Position numbers and translations under genes: made by a program. The notes under the pieces are model-generated. The model was given only the letters and a program-made list of their open reading frames with translations, did no database searches and had not been told where the DNA came from. Positions 33,467 to 40,611 of a stretch of DNA of 40,611 nt are shown one piece after another. Origin of the DNA: Lachnospiraceae bacterium (GTDB lineage Bacteria; Bacillota_A; Clostridia; Lachnospirales; Lachnospiraceae). The stretch is from contig JAFXDD010000001.1 in assembly GCA_017516285.1 (NCBI GenBank), forward strand, positions 1-40,611, given 5' to 3'. The first letter of the stretch is position 1; each line of letters opens with the position of its first letter.

Positions 33467-34274
33467 AATCAGTATTATTGTAGTTTGCTTGAATCCGGGG
33501 AGTAAATTATTAGAGACCATGGAAAGCATCCGGATGCAGAGCTTTCAGGATTATGAGGTCGTGGTAAAGGATGGTTTTTCCAAGGATGGCTCCATAGCCA
33601 AGCTGAAGGAATGGCTGACAGGCACCGGGGCAGAGATTACCAGAAAGGTGCATGTTTATCAACGACAAGATAAAAGCATATATGATGCCATGAATCAGGC
33701 TATTTATTTAGCCGGGGGAGAATATTTGTATTTTTTAAACTGCGGGGATCGTTTTTATAAGGATACGGCGTTGGAAGATATGATTAAGGCAATGAATGGA
33801 CATCCGGAGGGCAGGCTTTTTTATGGTAATGTTTATGATGCCATTCGGGATAGTGTGGTACAGTCCAACCCGCGTATAGATGCTTTTGCATGCTACCGCA
33901 ACGTGCCTTGTCACCAGGCCTGCATGTATCACAGAAGCCTGTTTGCAGAAAGAGGCTATGAGCCAAAGTATCGTGTAAGGGCTGATTATGAGCATTTTTT
34001 GTGGTGTTTTTTTGCACAGAAGATAGAGCCGGTGTATCTTCCTGTTACCCTGGCTTTGTATGAAGGTGGTGGTTTTTCGGAAACCAAGGCCAATAGGGTA
34101 CGTTCGGGAAAGGAACATGGGGAAATTATTTCTATGTATATGACCCGGGGACAGATTTTGAAATACAGGCTGATTATGTTGTTGTCTTTGCAGCCGCTTC
34201 GTACGGCTATGGCAGAGAGCAAGCTTTTGGGCGGTTTATATCAGAAGGTAAAGAGCATGTTGTATAAAGGATAG
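33459..34274 (+). CDS. GT2 family glycosyltransferase (WcaE-like)
   Basis: The product is 271 aa. It has KISIIVVCLNPGSKLLETME, the short VVVKDGFSKDGS motif, RQDKSIYDAMNQAIYLAGGE and LNCGDRFY, the pattern of GT2 enzymes in colanic acid and O-antigen clusters. C-terminal VRADYEHFLWC is the likely catalytic base region. ATG 33459 overlaps the stop of the previous gene (ATGTGTAA); the upstream GTG-type start at 33414 is rejected because it lies well inside that gene. A 5-bp hairpin (34278-34291) sits in the 47-base gap to the polymerase gene and is not a terminator. Confidence 0.9.
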   Translation: MCKISIIVVCLNPGSKLLETMESIRMQSFQDYEVVVKDGFSKDGSIAKLKEWLTGTGAEITRKVHVYQRQDKSIYDAMNQAIYLAGGEYLYFLNCGDRFYKDTALEDMIKAMNGHPEGRLFYGNVYDAIRDSVVQSNPRIDAFACYRNVPCHQACMYHRSLFAERGYEPKYRVRADYEHFLWCFFAQKIEPVYLPVTLALYEGGGFSETKANRVRSGKEHGEIISMYMTRGQILKYRLIMLLSLQPLRTAMAESKLLGGLYQKVKSMLYKG

Positions 34275-34321
34275 TAGCCGGAGCTTTCCGGTATATATTA
34301 GAGACAGGAATAGGAGAAGCA

Positions 34322-35431
34322 ATGCTGGTTTATATTAGTCTGACAGTGGCTGTATTAATTTTGGCAGCCTTTGTAAAAAACAGTGCATATGCGTCAGGTT
34401 ATATTTATGGCCATCGTAAATATGGTGTGGACAGGCAGCAGGCAGTAAATATCACGGCCAGTGTGGGTATTTATTTGTTGCTAATGGGTGTCAGTGCTTG
34501 TCGTATTGCGGTAGGTAATGATTATTGGGTATATCGTGAAAATTTTAAATTAATATACATGAATCGTGTTGTTGCCAGTGAGCCGGGCTTTAATTTTATT
34601 GTATACTGGATGCAGAAGCTTCTAGGTTATAATAATTATTTGCCAATTTTCGGACTGTTCTCAATAATAACGGTGGCTTTTATGGTAAAGGCCGTGTATG
34701 ATCAGGCAGAATGGTATTGGGGCGTTATTTTTTTGTTGATGACCAATGGATATTATTTCCAGAGCTTGAACACCGTGCGATATTATCTGGTGATTGCCAT
34801 GGTGATGTATGCGGCCAAGTTTATAATTCGTAAGGAATACGGCAAATTTATTACGTGGATTTTGATAGCGGCACTTTTTCACAAATCAGTGCTTTTGGTA
34901 ATTCCGGGTTATATCATATTACGCATGCTTTGTGATATGCGAATGAATAAGTGGCTGATAGGTGCAGGCAGTGCATTGGTTTTATCCATGATTTTTCTGC
35001 AGGATTTTTACAGGTCTATCATATTTAAGTTTTATCCTTACTACGAAAATACGGTCTTTGACAATGGCGAGGTATCTATCATTAATATTTTGCGTTGTCT
35101 GTGTTGCCTGATTTTGGCACTGATATGCTACAAGGACTCTGTGAAGGGCAAAAAGCACATGGAATTTTATTTTTGGGCAAATGCGGCAGGTCTTATTGTT
35201 AATACCTTTGGTTCCTTTATTCCGGAAGTGACCAGAGTGGCAAATTATTTTTGCATCTTTCAGATTTTCTTGGTAAGCGGCTGCCTCTATCATTTAAAGA
35301 AAGGGCCGAGGAAGTGGTTTTTGACTATTGGTACGCTTAGTGCGTTTGCGGTATATTTTGTATTCTTTTTACGGACTGCTTATGATATTAATATCAGACT
35401 GCTTCCGTATTTAAACTGGATTTTTAATTAG
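34322..35431 (+). CDS. EpsG-family polysaccharide polymerase-like membrane protein
   Basis: The product is 369 aa with about ten membrane segments. It shows the EpsG block with ACRIAVGNDYWVYRENFKLI (near 60-79), SEPGFNFIVYWMQKLLGYNN and YFQSLNTVRYYLVIAMVMYA. Such proteins act as Wzy-type polymerases, joining lipid-linked repeat units on the outer face of the membrane. AGGAGAAG precedes ATG 34322. It is the only polymerase candidate in the cluster, between GT2 and GT4 genes. A flippase partner (Wzx) is not seen in the window. Confidence 0.85.
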   Translation: MLVYISLTVAVLILAAFVKNSAYASGYIYGHRKYGVDRQQAVNITASVGIYLLLMGVSACRIAVGNDYWVYRENFKLIYMNRVVASEPGFNFIVYWMQKLLGYNNYLPIFGLFSIITVAFMVKAVYDQAEWYWGVIFLLMTNGYYFQSLNTVRYYLVIAMVMYAAKFIIRKEYGKFITWILIAALFHKSVLLVIPGYIILRMLCDMRMNKWLIGAGSALVLSMIFLQDFYRSIIFKFYPYYENTVFDNGEVSIINILRCLCCLILALICYKDSVKGKKHMEFYFWANAAGLIVNTFGSFIPEVTRVANYFCIFQIFLVSGCLYHLKKGPRKWFLTIGTLSAFAVYFVFFLRTAYDINIRLLPYLNWIFN

Positions 35432-35442
35432 AAGGGATTGTT

Positions 35443-36780
35443 ATGCGAGTACTTTGGATTTGCAATATTATGTTGCCGTGCATTGCGAAGAAGCTGGGGC
35501 AGGAAGTGAATAATAAAGAGGGCTGGATTACCGGCCTGATGGAAGCAGTACTTGCACACAATGCTTCCTGTACAGAAAAAAGCGTGCAGCTGGGCATTGC
35601 TTTCCCTATCCCAAAGGGGCAGGAGCTTTTGCAGGATGCACTAGTAATAAATCAGGATTATGATGTGCCTTTTTATGGCTTTCGGGAAAATGTGCTGGAA
35701 GCGGATGTTTATGATATGGCTCTGGAAAAGGATATGAAGCAAATAATTGCGCATTTCAAGCCGGATATCGTACACTGCTTTGGAACGGAGTATCCTCATA
35801 CCTTGGCGGCTGTGAAGTGCTTTGGCAAGCCGGAACGTACCTTGGTGGGTATTCAGGGGCTTTGCAGGGTATATGCCACTGGTTATATGGCAAATTTGCC
35901 AGAGAAAGTGAGAAGGGGTATCACCTTTCGTGATTTTATTAAGAAGGATACTTTGATAAAGCAACAGCAAAAATATGAGGATCGTGGACAATGGGAGCTG
36001 GCAGCTATACAGGGCACCGGTCATGTAACAGGTCGCACGCACTGGGATAAGTACTGGACCGAAAAGTGGAATCCAGGGGCCAGATACCACTTGATGCAGG
36101 AAACCTTGCGTAGGGAATTTTATACCGGTCAGTGGTCACTTGAGAATTGTGAACAGCACAGGCTGTTTTTGAGTCAGGGTGACTATCCGATAAAGGGATT
36201 ACATTATATGTTGTTGGCAATGCCTGAAATATTGGAGAGATACCCGGACACGAAGGTGTATGTGGCGGGCAACAGCATTGTAAGAACTAAAAATTTCATT
36301 GGACGACTGAAATTGTCGACCTACGGAGCTTATTTGGAGAAGCTTATTGCAAGATATCGGTTAGAAAATAAAGTCATTTTTCTGGGAAAGTTAGCTGCAG
36401 GAGAAATGAAGGAGGCATATTTAAAAAGTCACGCTTTTGTGTGTCCCTCTACCATGGAAAATTCTCCTAATTCTCTAGGAGAGGCTATGATTTTGGGCGT
36501 ACCTGTGGTGACTGCTGATATTGGAGGCGTTACTACTATGCTGGCTGAGGATGAGGGGACCATATATAAGGGCTTTCGTGTGGAGCAGGCTGAGGAACCG
36601 GAGCAGTTACAGATTATCAGTGCCCGACTGGCAGAGGCTGTATTACAAGTTTTTGACAATGCGGAGGAAACCATAGAAAAGGCAGAGCGTGCCAGGGTGC
36701 ATGCACATCAGACCCATGATGGGGGTGCGAATAATAAACGTTTATTAGAAATTTATGAAGCAATCATGCTTTGTGAATAA
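35443..36780 (+). CDS. GT4 family glycosyltransferase
   Basis: The product is 445 aa with a GT-B fold. The N-terminal Rossmann domain opens with MRVLWICNIMLPCIAKKLG and has FKPDIVHCFGTEYPHTLA. The C-terminal donor domain shows LFLSQGDYPIKGLHYMLLAM, VIFLGKL, and the E-x7-E motif in STMENSPNSLGEAMILGVPVV. It is longer than usual for the family, mainly through an insert at about 155-220. AGAAGGGATTGTT precedes ATG 35443. It is a retaining transferase for one sugar of the polysaccharide repeat; donor not known. Confidence 0.92.
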   Translation: MRVLWICNIMLPCIAKKLGQEVNNKEGWITGLMEAVLAHNASCTEKSVQLGIAFPIPKGQELLQDALVINQDYDVPFYGFRENVLEADVYDMALEKDMKQIIAHFKPDIVHCFGTEYPHTLAAVKCFGKPERTLVGIQGLCRVYATGYMANLPEKVRRGITFRDFIKKDTLIKQQQKYEDRGQWELAAIQGTGHVTGRTHWDKYWTEKWNPGARYHLMQETLRREFYTGQWSLENCEQHRLFLSQGDYPIKGLHYMLLAMPEILERYPDTKVYVAGNSIVRTKNFIGRLKLSTYGAYLEKLIARYRLENKVIFLGKLAAGEMKEAYLKSHAFVCPSTMENSPNSLGEAMILGVPVVTADIGGVTTMLAEDEGTIYKGFRVEQAEEPEQLQIISARLAEAVLQVFDNAEETIEKAERARVHAHQTHDGGANNKRLLEIYEAIMLCE

Positions 36781-36796
36781 TTGGAGAGGAGGAGCT

Positions 36797-37972
36797 ATGC
36801 GACTTGTATTCGTATCAAATTATTTTAATCATCATCAGCAGCCTGTTTCCGATAGGTTATCTAATCTGTGCGAAAGCAGTGGTGGTTCCTATACTTTTAT
36901 ACAGACAGAAGCTATGGAAGAGGAACGCCTTAAAATGGGCTGGGGAGAGGTGTTTCAAAACACATCCTATTTAAAGAATTATTGGCAAGAACCGGAAGTG
37001 TGTCAACAGTTGATTGATGAGGCGGATGCTGTGATATTTGGCGGCACGGACGAGGAGTGCTATATTGCGAGTCGTTTAAAGACAGGCAGGCTGATTATCA
37101 GGTATAGTGAAAGATTGTACAAAACAGGACGTTACAAATTTGTTTCCCCAAGAGGTCTGGTAAAGAAGTTTCTGGATCATACCAGGTATGGCCTAAGTAA
37201 GGTGTATTTGCTCTGCTCCGGGGCATATGTGGCGGGAGACTTCAGACTGGTGTTGGCCTATCCTTTTAAGAAATTTAAATATGGATATTTTCCGGCCTGC
37301 AAGAAGTATGATATTGATACACTGATGGCAGCAAAAGGCAGTGCACAGACAGGTGTGGTAGAGCTTTTATGGGCTGCCAGGATGATTGACTGGAAACATC
37401 CGGAGATTCCTATTAAGTTGGTGAGGAAATTAAAAGAGTCGCTTATTTTAGACCAAGAAATCAGGTATCACTTGACTATGGTGGGGAGTGGTCCTTTGGA
37501 AGAGAAAATGCATAGACTGGCAGAAGAGCTACAGGTTGCAGATTTAATAAGCTTTGTTGGAAGTCAAAATCCGGAGCAGGTACGTAAACTGATGGAGCGA
37601 GCTGATATTTATTTGGCTACCAGCGATTATGGAGAAGGTTGGGGAGCTGTGATTAATGAAGCTATGAACAGCGGTTGTGCAGTTGTCGCGAATAAAGCTA
37701 TGGGGGCAGTTCCTTATTTAATAGATGATTGTAAAAATGGCTATTGGTATAAGAACAAAGATGTAGAAATGCTTGCTGTGAGGGCAGGAATGCTTATAAT
37801 GAATGAAGCTGTTCGGAAAGATATAGGGATTGCAGCTTATAAGACCATTACAGAGGAGTGGAATGGCACAATAGCAGCGGATAGAGTGTTCCGTCTGGCA
37901 GAGGATTTATTAGCAGGCAGGAAGCCTGTAGTGTATGAAACAGGACCGCTTAGCCGTTGCAGATTATATTAG
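36797..37972 (+). CDS. GT4 family glycosyltransferase
   Basis: The product is 391 aa and GT-B. It opens with MRLVFVSNYFNHHQQPVSDRL. The donor domain has VVELLWAARMIDWKHPEIP, MVGSGPLEEKMHRL, ISFVGSQNPEQV and the nucleotide-binding YLATSDYGEGWGAVINEAMN (E-x7-E). ATG 36797 has GGAGGAGC just upstream; the ATG at 36755 lies inside the previous gene and lacks a site. It ends 9 bases before the last GT2. A single probable role as a sugar transferase in the repeat unit is inferred from place. Confidence 0.92.
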   Translation: MRLVFVSNYFNHHQQPVSDRLSNLCESSGGSYTFIQTEAMEEERLKMGWGEVFQNTSYLKNYWQEPEVCQQLIDEADAVIFGGTDEECYIASRLKTGRLIIRYSERLYKTGRYKFVSPRGLVKKFLDHTRYGLSKVYLLCSGAYVAGDFRLVLAYPFKKFKYGYFPACKKYDIDTLMAAKGSAQTGVVELLWAARMIDWKHPEIPIKLVRKLKESLILDQEIRYHLTMVGSGPLEEKMHRLAEELQVADLISFVGSQNPEQVRKLMERADIYLATSDYGEGWGAVINEAMNSGCAVVANKAMGAVPYLIDDCKNGYWYKNKDVEMLAVRAGMLIMNEAVRKDIGIAAYKTITEEWNGTIAADRVFRLAEDLLAGRKPVVYETGPLSRCRLY

Positions 37973-37981
37973 GAGTTATTT

Positions 37982-39007
37982 ATGGAAGCAACACCATTAA
38001 TTTCGGTCATAGTACCGGTATATAATATAAAAGAATATTTATCCAGATGTGTGACATCCATTACCGGTCAGAGCTATGAAAAGTTGGAAATCCTTTTGGT
38101 GGATGATGGCTCCACGGATGGAACGGGAATTCTTTGTGATGAACTGGCAAAACAGGACCAACGCATACGGGTTTTTCATAAAGAAAATGGAGGCTCTTCT
38201 TCGGCAAGAAATTTTGGAATCCAAAATGCTACGGGCGAATTTTTGGGCTTCGTAGACAGCGACGATTATATTGAAGCTGATATGTATGAACGTCTGGTGG
38301 AAGGGATAATAACTTCCGGTGCAGAGATTGCACAAATAGGCCGTGATGAAGTGGACGAAGCGGGGTGTAAGCTGCAGAATGTGTGTGTTCCGCCTGCAGA
38401 GGATGTGTTTGTGGAGTCTGCAGATTTTATGAAGGAGCTTTTGCTTCATAAGGGTGATTGTTCTTTTTGCACAAAGTTGGTTAAAAGAGAGCTGCTTGAG
38501 CATAAGGGCTTTCCGGAGGGTGTGCTTAATGAGGATTTTCATCTGTTAATTCAGCTGTTGCCGAGGATAAAGGGAATTATTTCTCTTTGTGGGCAGGCCT
38601 ATCATGTCTTTTATCGTATAGGAAGCAATACACGTAAAAAAGATAGAAATGAGTTTTCACGTGTGTTTGGTGATAATGTAGATAACGCAGACCTGGTGCA
38701 GCAGATTGTGGATGAGACGTATCCTGATTTGCATGATATAGCCGTTCGTTTTGGACTGTTCCAACGTATGGATTATATGTTACACATACCCATTAGCATG
38801 ATGCACAAAGAAAATAAGCAATATATCAGTATTTGCAGCTATCTGAAGAAGCATATAATAGATATTTTGACAAACAAATACTTAACTAAGAAAAATAAAG
38901 TCTACCTGTTACTGTTTGCAACAGCACCAAAGAGCATAAGACAGGTGCATGGGTGGAGTATGAGATTAAGAAAAGGTTGCAATTCCTTTGGCACTGTGGT
39001 AAGATAA
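37982..39007 (+). CDS. GT2 family glycosyltransferase
   Basis: The product is 341 aa with a textbook GT-A N-terminus: ISVIVPVYNIKEYLSRCV, LLVDDGSTDGTG, ENGGSSSARNFGI and FVDSDDYIEADMYERL (near 94-109). The C-terminal 110 residues are helical and basic, ending KGCNSFGTVVR, and may contact membrane or acceptor. TAGGAG before ATG 37982 overlaps the previous stop. It is the last gene of the polysaccharide cluster, with no clear terminator before putP. Confidence 0.93.
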   Translation: MEATPLISVIVPVYNIKEYLSRCVTSITGQSYEKLEILLVDDGSTDGTGILCDELAKQDQRIRVFHKENGGSSSARNFGIQNATGEFLGFVDSDDYIEADMYERLVEGIITSGAEIAQIGRDEVDEAGCKLQNVCVPPAEDVFVESADFMKELLLHKGDCSFCTKLVKRELLEHKGFPEGVLNEDFHLLIQLLPRIKGIISLCGQAYHVFYRIGSNTRKKDRNEFSRVFGDNVDNADLVQQIVDETYPDLHDIAVRFGLFQRMDYMLHIPISMMHKENKQYISICSYLKKHIIDILTNKYLTKKNKVYLLLFATAPKSIRQVHGWSMRLRKGCNSFGTVVR

Positions 39008-39056
39008 AGCGGTGAATTGATAAAAAGAATAAAATCAATTATGAGGAGGTACTATT

Positions 39057-40601
39057 ATGAATACAGCATTGACTGGTATTTTAATTACTATGGGTGTTTA
39101 TTTGTTCGGTATGATTATTATAGGCGCCCTGTTTTCCAAGAAAAACGAGACGGCCGGAGATTTTTATCTGGGAGGCCGTAAGCTTGGACCTTTTGTAACT
39201 GCCATGAGTGCTGAGGCATCTGACATGTCCAGCTGGCTTTTGATGGGCTTGCCGGGTGTGGCATATCTCAGTGGTATTGCAGATGCGGCATGGACTGCCA
39301 TTGGCCTTGCCATCGGTACATATATTAACTGGCTGATTGTTGCAAAACGAATTCGTATTTATACATACAAGGCAAACAATTCCATTACGATTCCTGATTT
39401 CTTTACCAACAGATATCGCGATCAGGATAAAAAGAACATATTAATGTTAATTGCAGCGGCAGTTATTATAATTTTCTTTATTCCTTACACAGCTTCCGGC
39501 TTCAGTGCATGTGGCAAGCTTTTTGCTACATTGTTTGGAGTGAACTATCAGTTGGCTATGGTTGTTAGTGCAGTTGTTATTGTGTTGTACACCTGCCTTG
39601 GCGGTTTTAGTGCAGCCAGCACAACAGACTTTATTCAGAGTATCGTTATGAGTATTGCACTTATTATTGTAGTAGTTTTTGGCGTAAATGTAGCAGGTGG
39701 TATGGATGCAGTTATGGCAAATGCAAGTGCATTGCCGGGATATCTGTCCCTTACTGCAATGCATGACAGCGCAAGCGGTACAGCGACAAGTTATGGCTTT
39801 ATTACTATATGTTCCACGTTGGCATGGGGGTTTGGATATTTTGGTATGCCACACATACTTCTGAGATTTATGGCGATTGAAGACGAAAATAAATTGCCGA
39901 TGGCACGCAGAGTAGGCAGTATCTGGGTCGTAATTTCCATGGCAGTTGCAATCTTTATCGGTGTGGTTGGTTACAGTGTAAGCAAGGTTGGTGCAGTACC
40001 TGTTTTGGCAGGCTCCAATTCCGAAACCATTATTGTAGAGATTGCCAAGCTTTTAAGTGAAAATGGTATTGTATTTGCCTGCATGGCAGGTGTGATTTTA
40101 GCCGGTATTCTGGCATCTACCATGTCCACGGCAGATTCCCAGCTTTTAGCAGCAAGCTCCAGTGTTTCAGAAAACATTTTAAAGGGCTTCTTTGGTATTA
40201 AGCTTTCTGAAAAAATGACCGTAGTAGTTGCAAGAATTTGCTTGGTAGTAATTGCAGTAATAGGTATTTTTCTGGCATCTGACCCTAACAGCTCTGTGTT
40301 TGGTATCGTATCCTTTGCCTGGGCAGGCTTTGGTGCAGCCTTCGGTCCGGTTGTTTTAGCGGCACTTTTCTGGAAACGTTCTAATATGTATGGTGCATTG
40401 GCAGGTATGATTTCCGGTGGTGCCATGGTATTTATCTGGAAGTATCTTGTTCGTCCATTGGGGGGTGCGTGGAATATTTATGAATTGCTTCCGGCATTCC
40501 TGGTAGCATTGGCAGCAATTGTAATAGTAAGCCTATTGACTCCTGCTCCTTCTAAAGAAATTCAGGATGAGTTTGAGGAAGTAAAGGCTGCTTGTAAATA
40601 A
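39057..40601 (+). CDS. putP: Sodium/proline symporter (PutP-type)
   Basis: The product is 514 aa and complete. About 13 membrane segments of the solute:sodium symporter family. Signature pieces are DFYLGGRKLGPFVTAMSAEASDMSSW (35-60), with the Ser/Asp residues of the sodium and substrate site, TASGFSACGKLF, and the STMSTADSQLLAASS (near 354) helix. It imports proline with Na+, either as nutrient or osmolyte. GAGGAGGT precedes ATG 39057. No promoter is clear in the 49-base gap, and the window ends 10 bases after the stop, so its terminator is not visible. No link to the polysaccharide genes is apparent. Confidence 0.95.
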   Translation: MNTALTGILITMGVYLFGMIIIGALFSKKNETAGDFYLGGRKLGPFVTAMSAEASDMSSWLLMGLPGVAYLSGIADAAWTAIGLAIGTYINWLIVAKRIRIYTYKANNSITIPDFFTNRYRDQDKKNILMLIAAAVIIIFFIPYTASGFSACGKLFATLFGVNYQLAMVVSAVVIVLYTCLGGFSAASTTDFIQSIVMSIALIIVVVFGVNVAGGMDAVMANASALPGYLSLTAMHDSASGTATSYGFITICSTLAWGFGYFGMPHILLRFMAIEDENKLPMARRVGSIWVVISMAVAIFIGVVGYSVSKVGAVPVLAGSNSETIIVEIAKLLSENGIVFACMAGVILAGILASTMSTADSQLLAASSSVSENILKGFFGIKLSEKMTVVVARICLVVIAVIGIFLASDPNSSVFGIVSFAWAGFGAAFGPVVLAALFWKRSNMYGALAGMISGGAMVFIWKYLVRPLGGAWNIYELLPAFLVALAAIVIVSLLTPAPSKEIQDEFEEVKAACK

Positions 40602-40611
40602 GTGAAGCATC

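Noticed and set aside
34278..34291. CCGGA/TCCGG hairpin between a GT2 gene and the EpsG-like gene.
   Set aside because: A 5-bp stem followed by TATATATTAG and not a T run, so not a terminator.
39015..39045. TTGATA-17-TATGAG and an AATTGAT/ATCAATT inverted repeat before putP, looking like a promoter.
   Set aside because: A start from it would fall within or after the ribosome-binding site at 39044-39050, leaving no site on the RNA. The repeat is short with a long loop.

Overview
The window reads as a stretch of chromosome from an anaerobic, spore-forming-lineage Firmicute of the Lachnospiraceae type. The reasons are moderate GC content, strong AGGAGG-type ribosome binding sites, sigma-A-like promoters, a Spo0A-type DNA-binding domain, the cdaA-cdaR pair and a DUF3048 lipoprotein. 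Both ends lie close to gene edges, so the window may be a whole contig. No rRNA, tRNA, CRISPR array, transposase or phage gene was seen.

Region 1 (1-7466) is carbohydrate metabolism. It holds a cut GH20 beta-hexosaminidase tail at the left edge, a DUF4432 sugar mutarotase, a beta-CASP metallo-beta-lactamase protein, and an AraC regulator facing a four-gene operon. The operon encodes a PfkB sugar kinase, a class II aldolase, a divergent NagB-like isomerase/deaminase and a PIG-L deacetylase, and ends at an intrinsic terminator. Together they suggest breakdown of an N-acetylated amino sugar. Region 2 (7522-8840) is a single-gene unit for an isocitrate/isopropylmalate-type dehydrogenase with its own promoter and terminator.

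Region 3 (about 8846-11613) is an AT-rich accessory patch. It has two unrecognised small genes, a strong terminator, a 28-bp perfect palindrome, a small conserved-looking ORF and an AlbA_2/Schlafen-type regulator whose 3' end overlaps uvrB. Region 4 (11603-24264) is genome maintenance and envelope housekeeping: uvrB-uvrA, a stand-alone mreB, recD2, comF, two membrane proteins of unknown function, then cdaA-cdaR (c-di-AMP synthesis). It converges on a DUF3048 lipoprotein and a DUF212/PAP2-like gene.

Region 5 (26127-39007) is surface polysaccharide. A GtrB-like lipid-linked glycosyltransferase comes first, then a stand-alone Spo0A DNA-binding domain preceded by an exact Spo0A box. A long one-direction exopolysaccharide cluster follows: two membrane proteins, six glycosyltransferases, a polyprenyl-phosphate sugar transferase, a Wzz-like protein with a dead kinase-like tail, and an EpsG-like polymerase. 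No Wzx flippase is visible. The window closes with a complete putP-type sodium/proline symporter.

The items most worth following up are the receiver-less Spo0A protein beside the polysaccharide cluster, the NagB-like enzyme that lacks the usual catalytic Asp, and the accessory patch that runs into uvrB.
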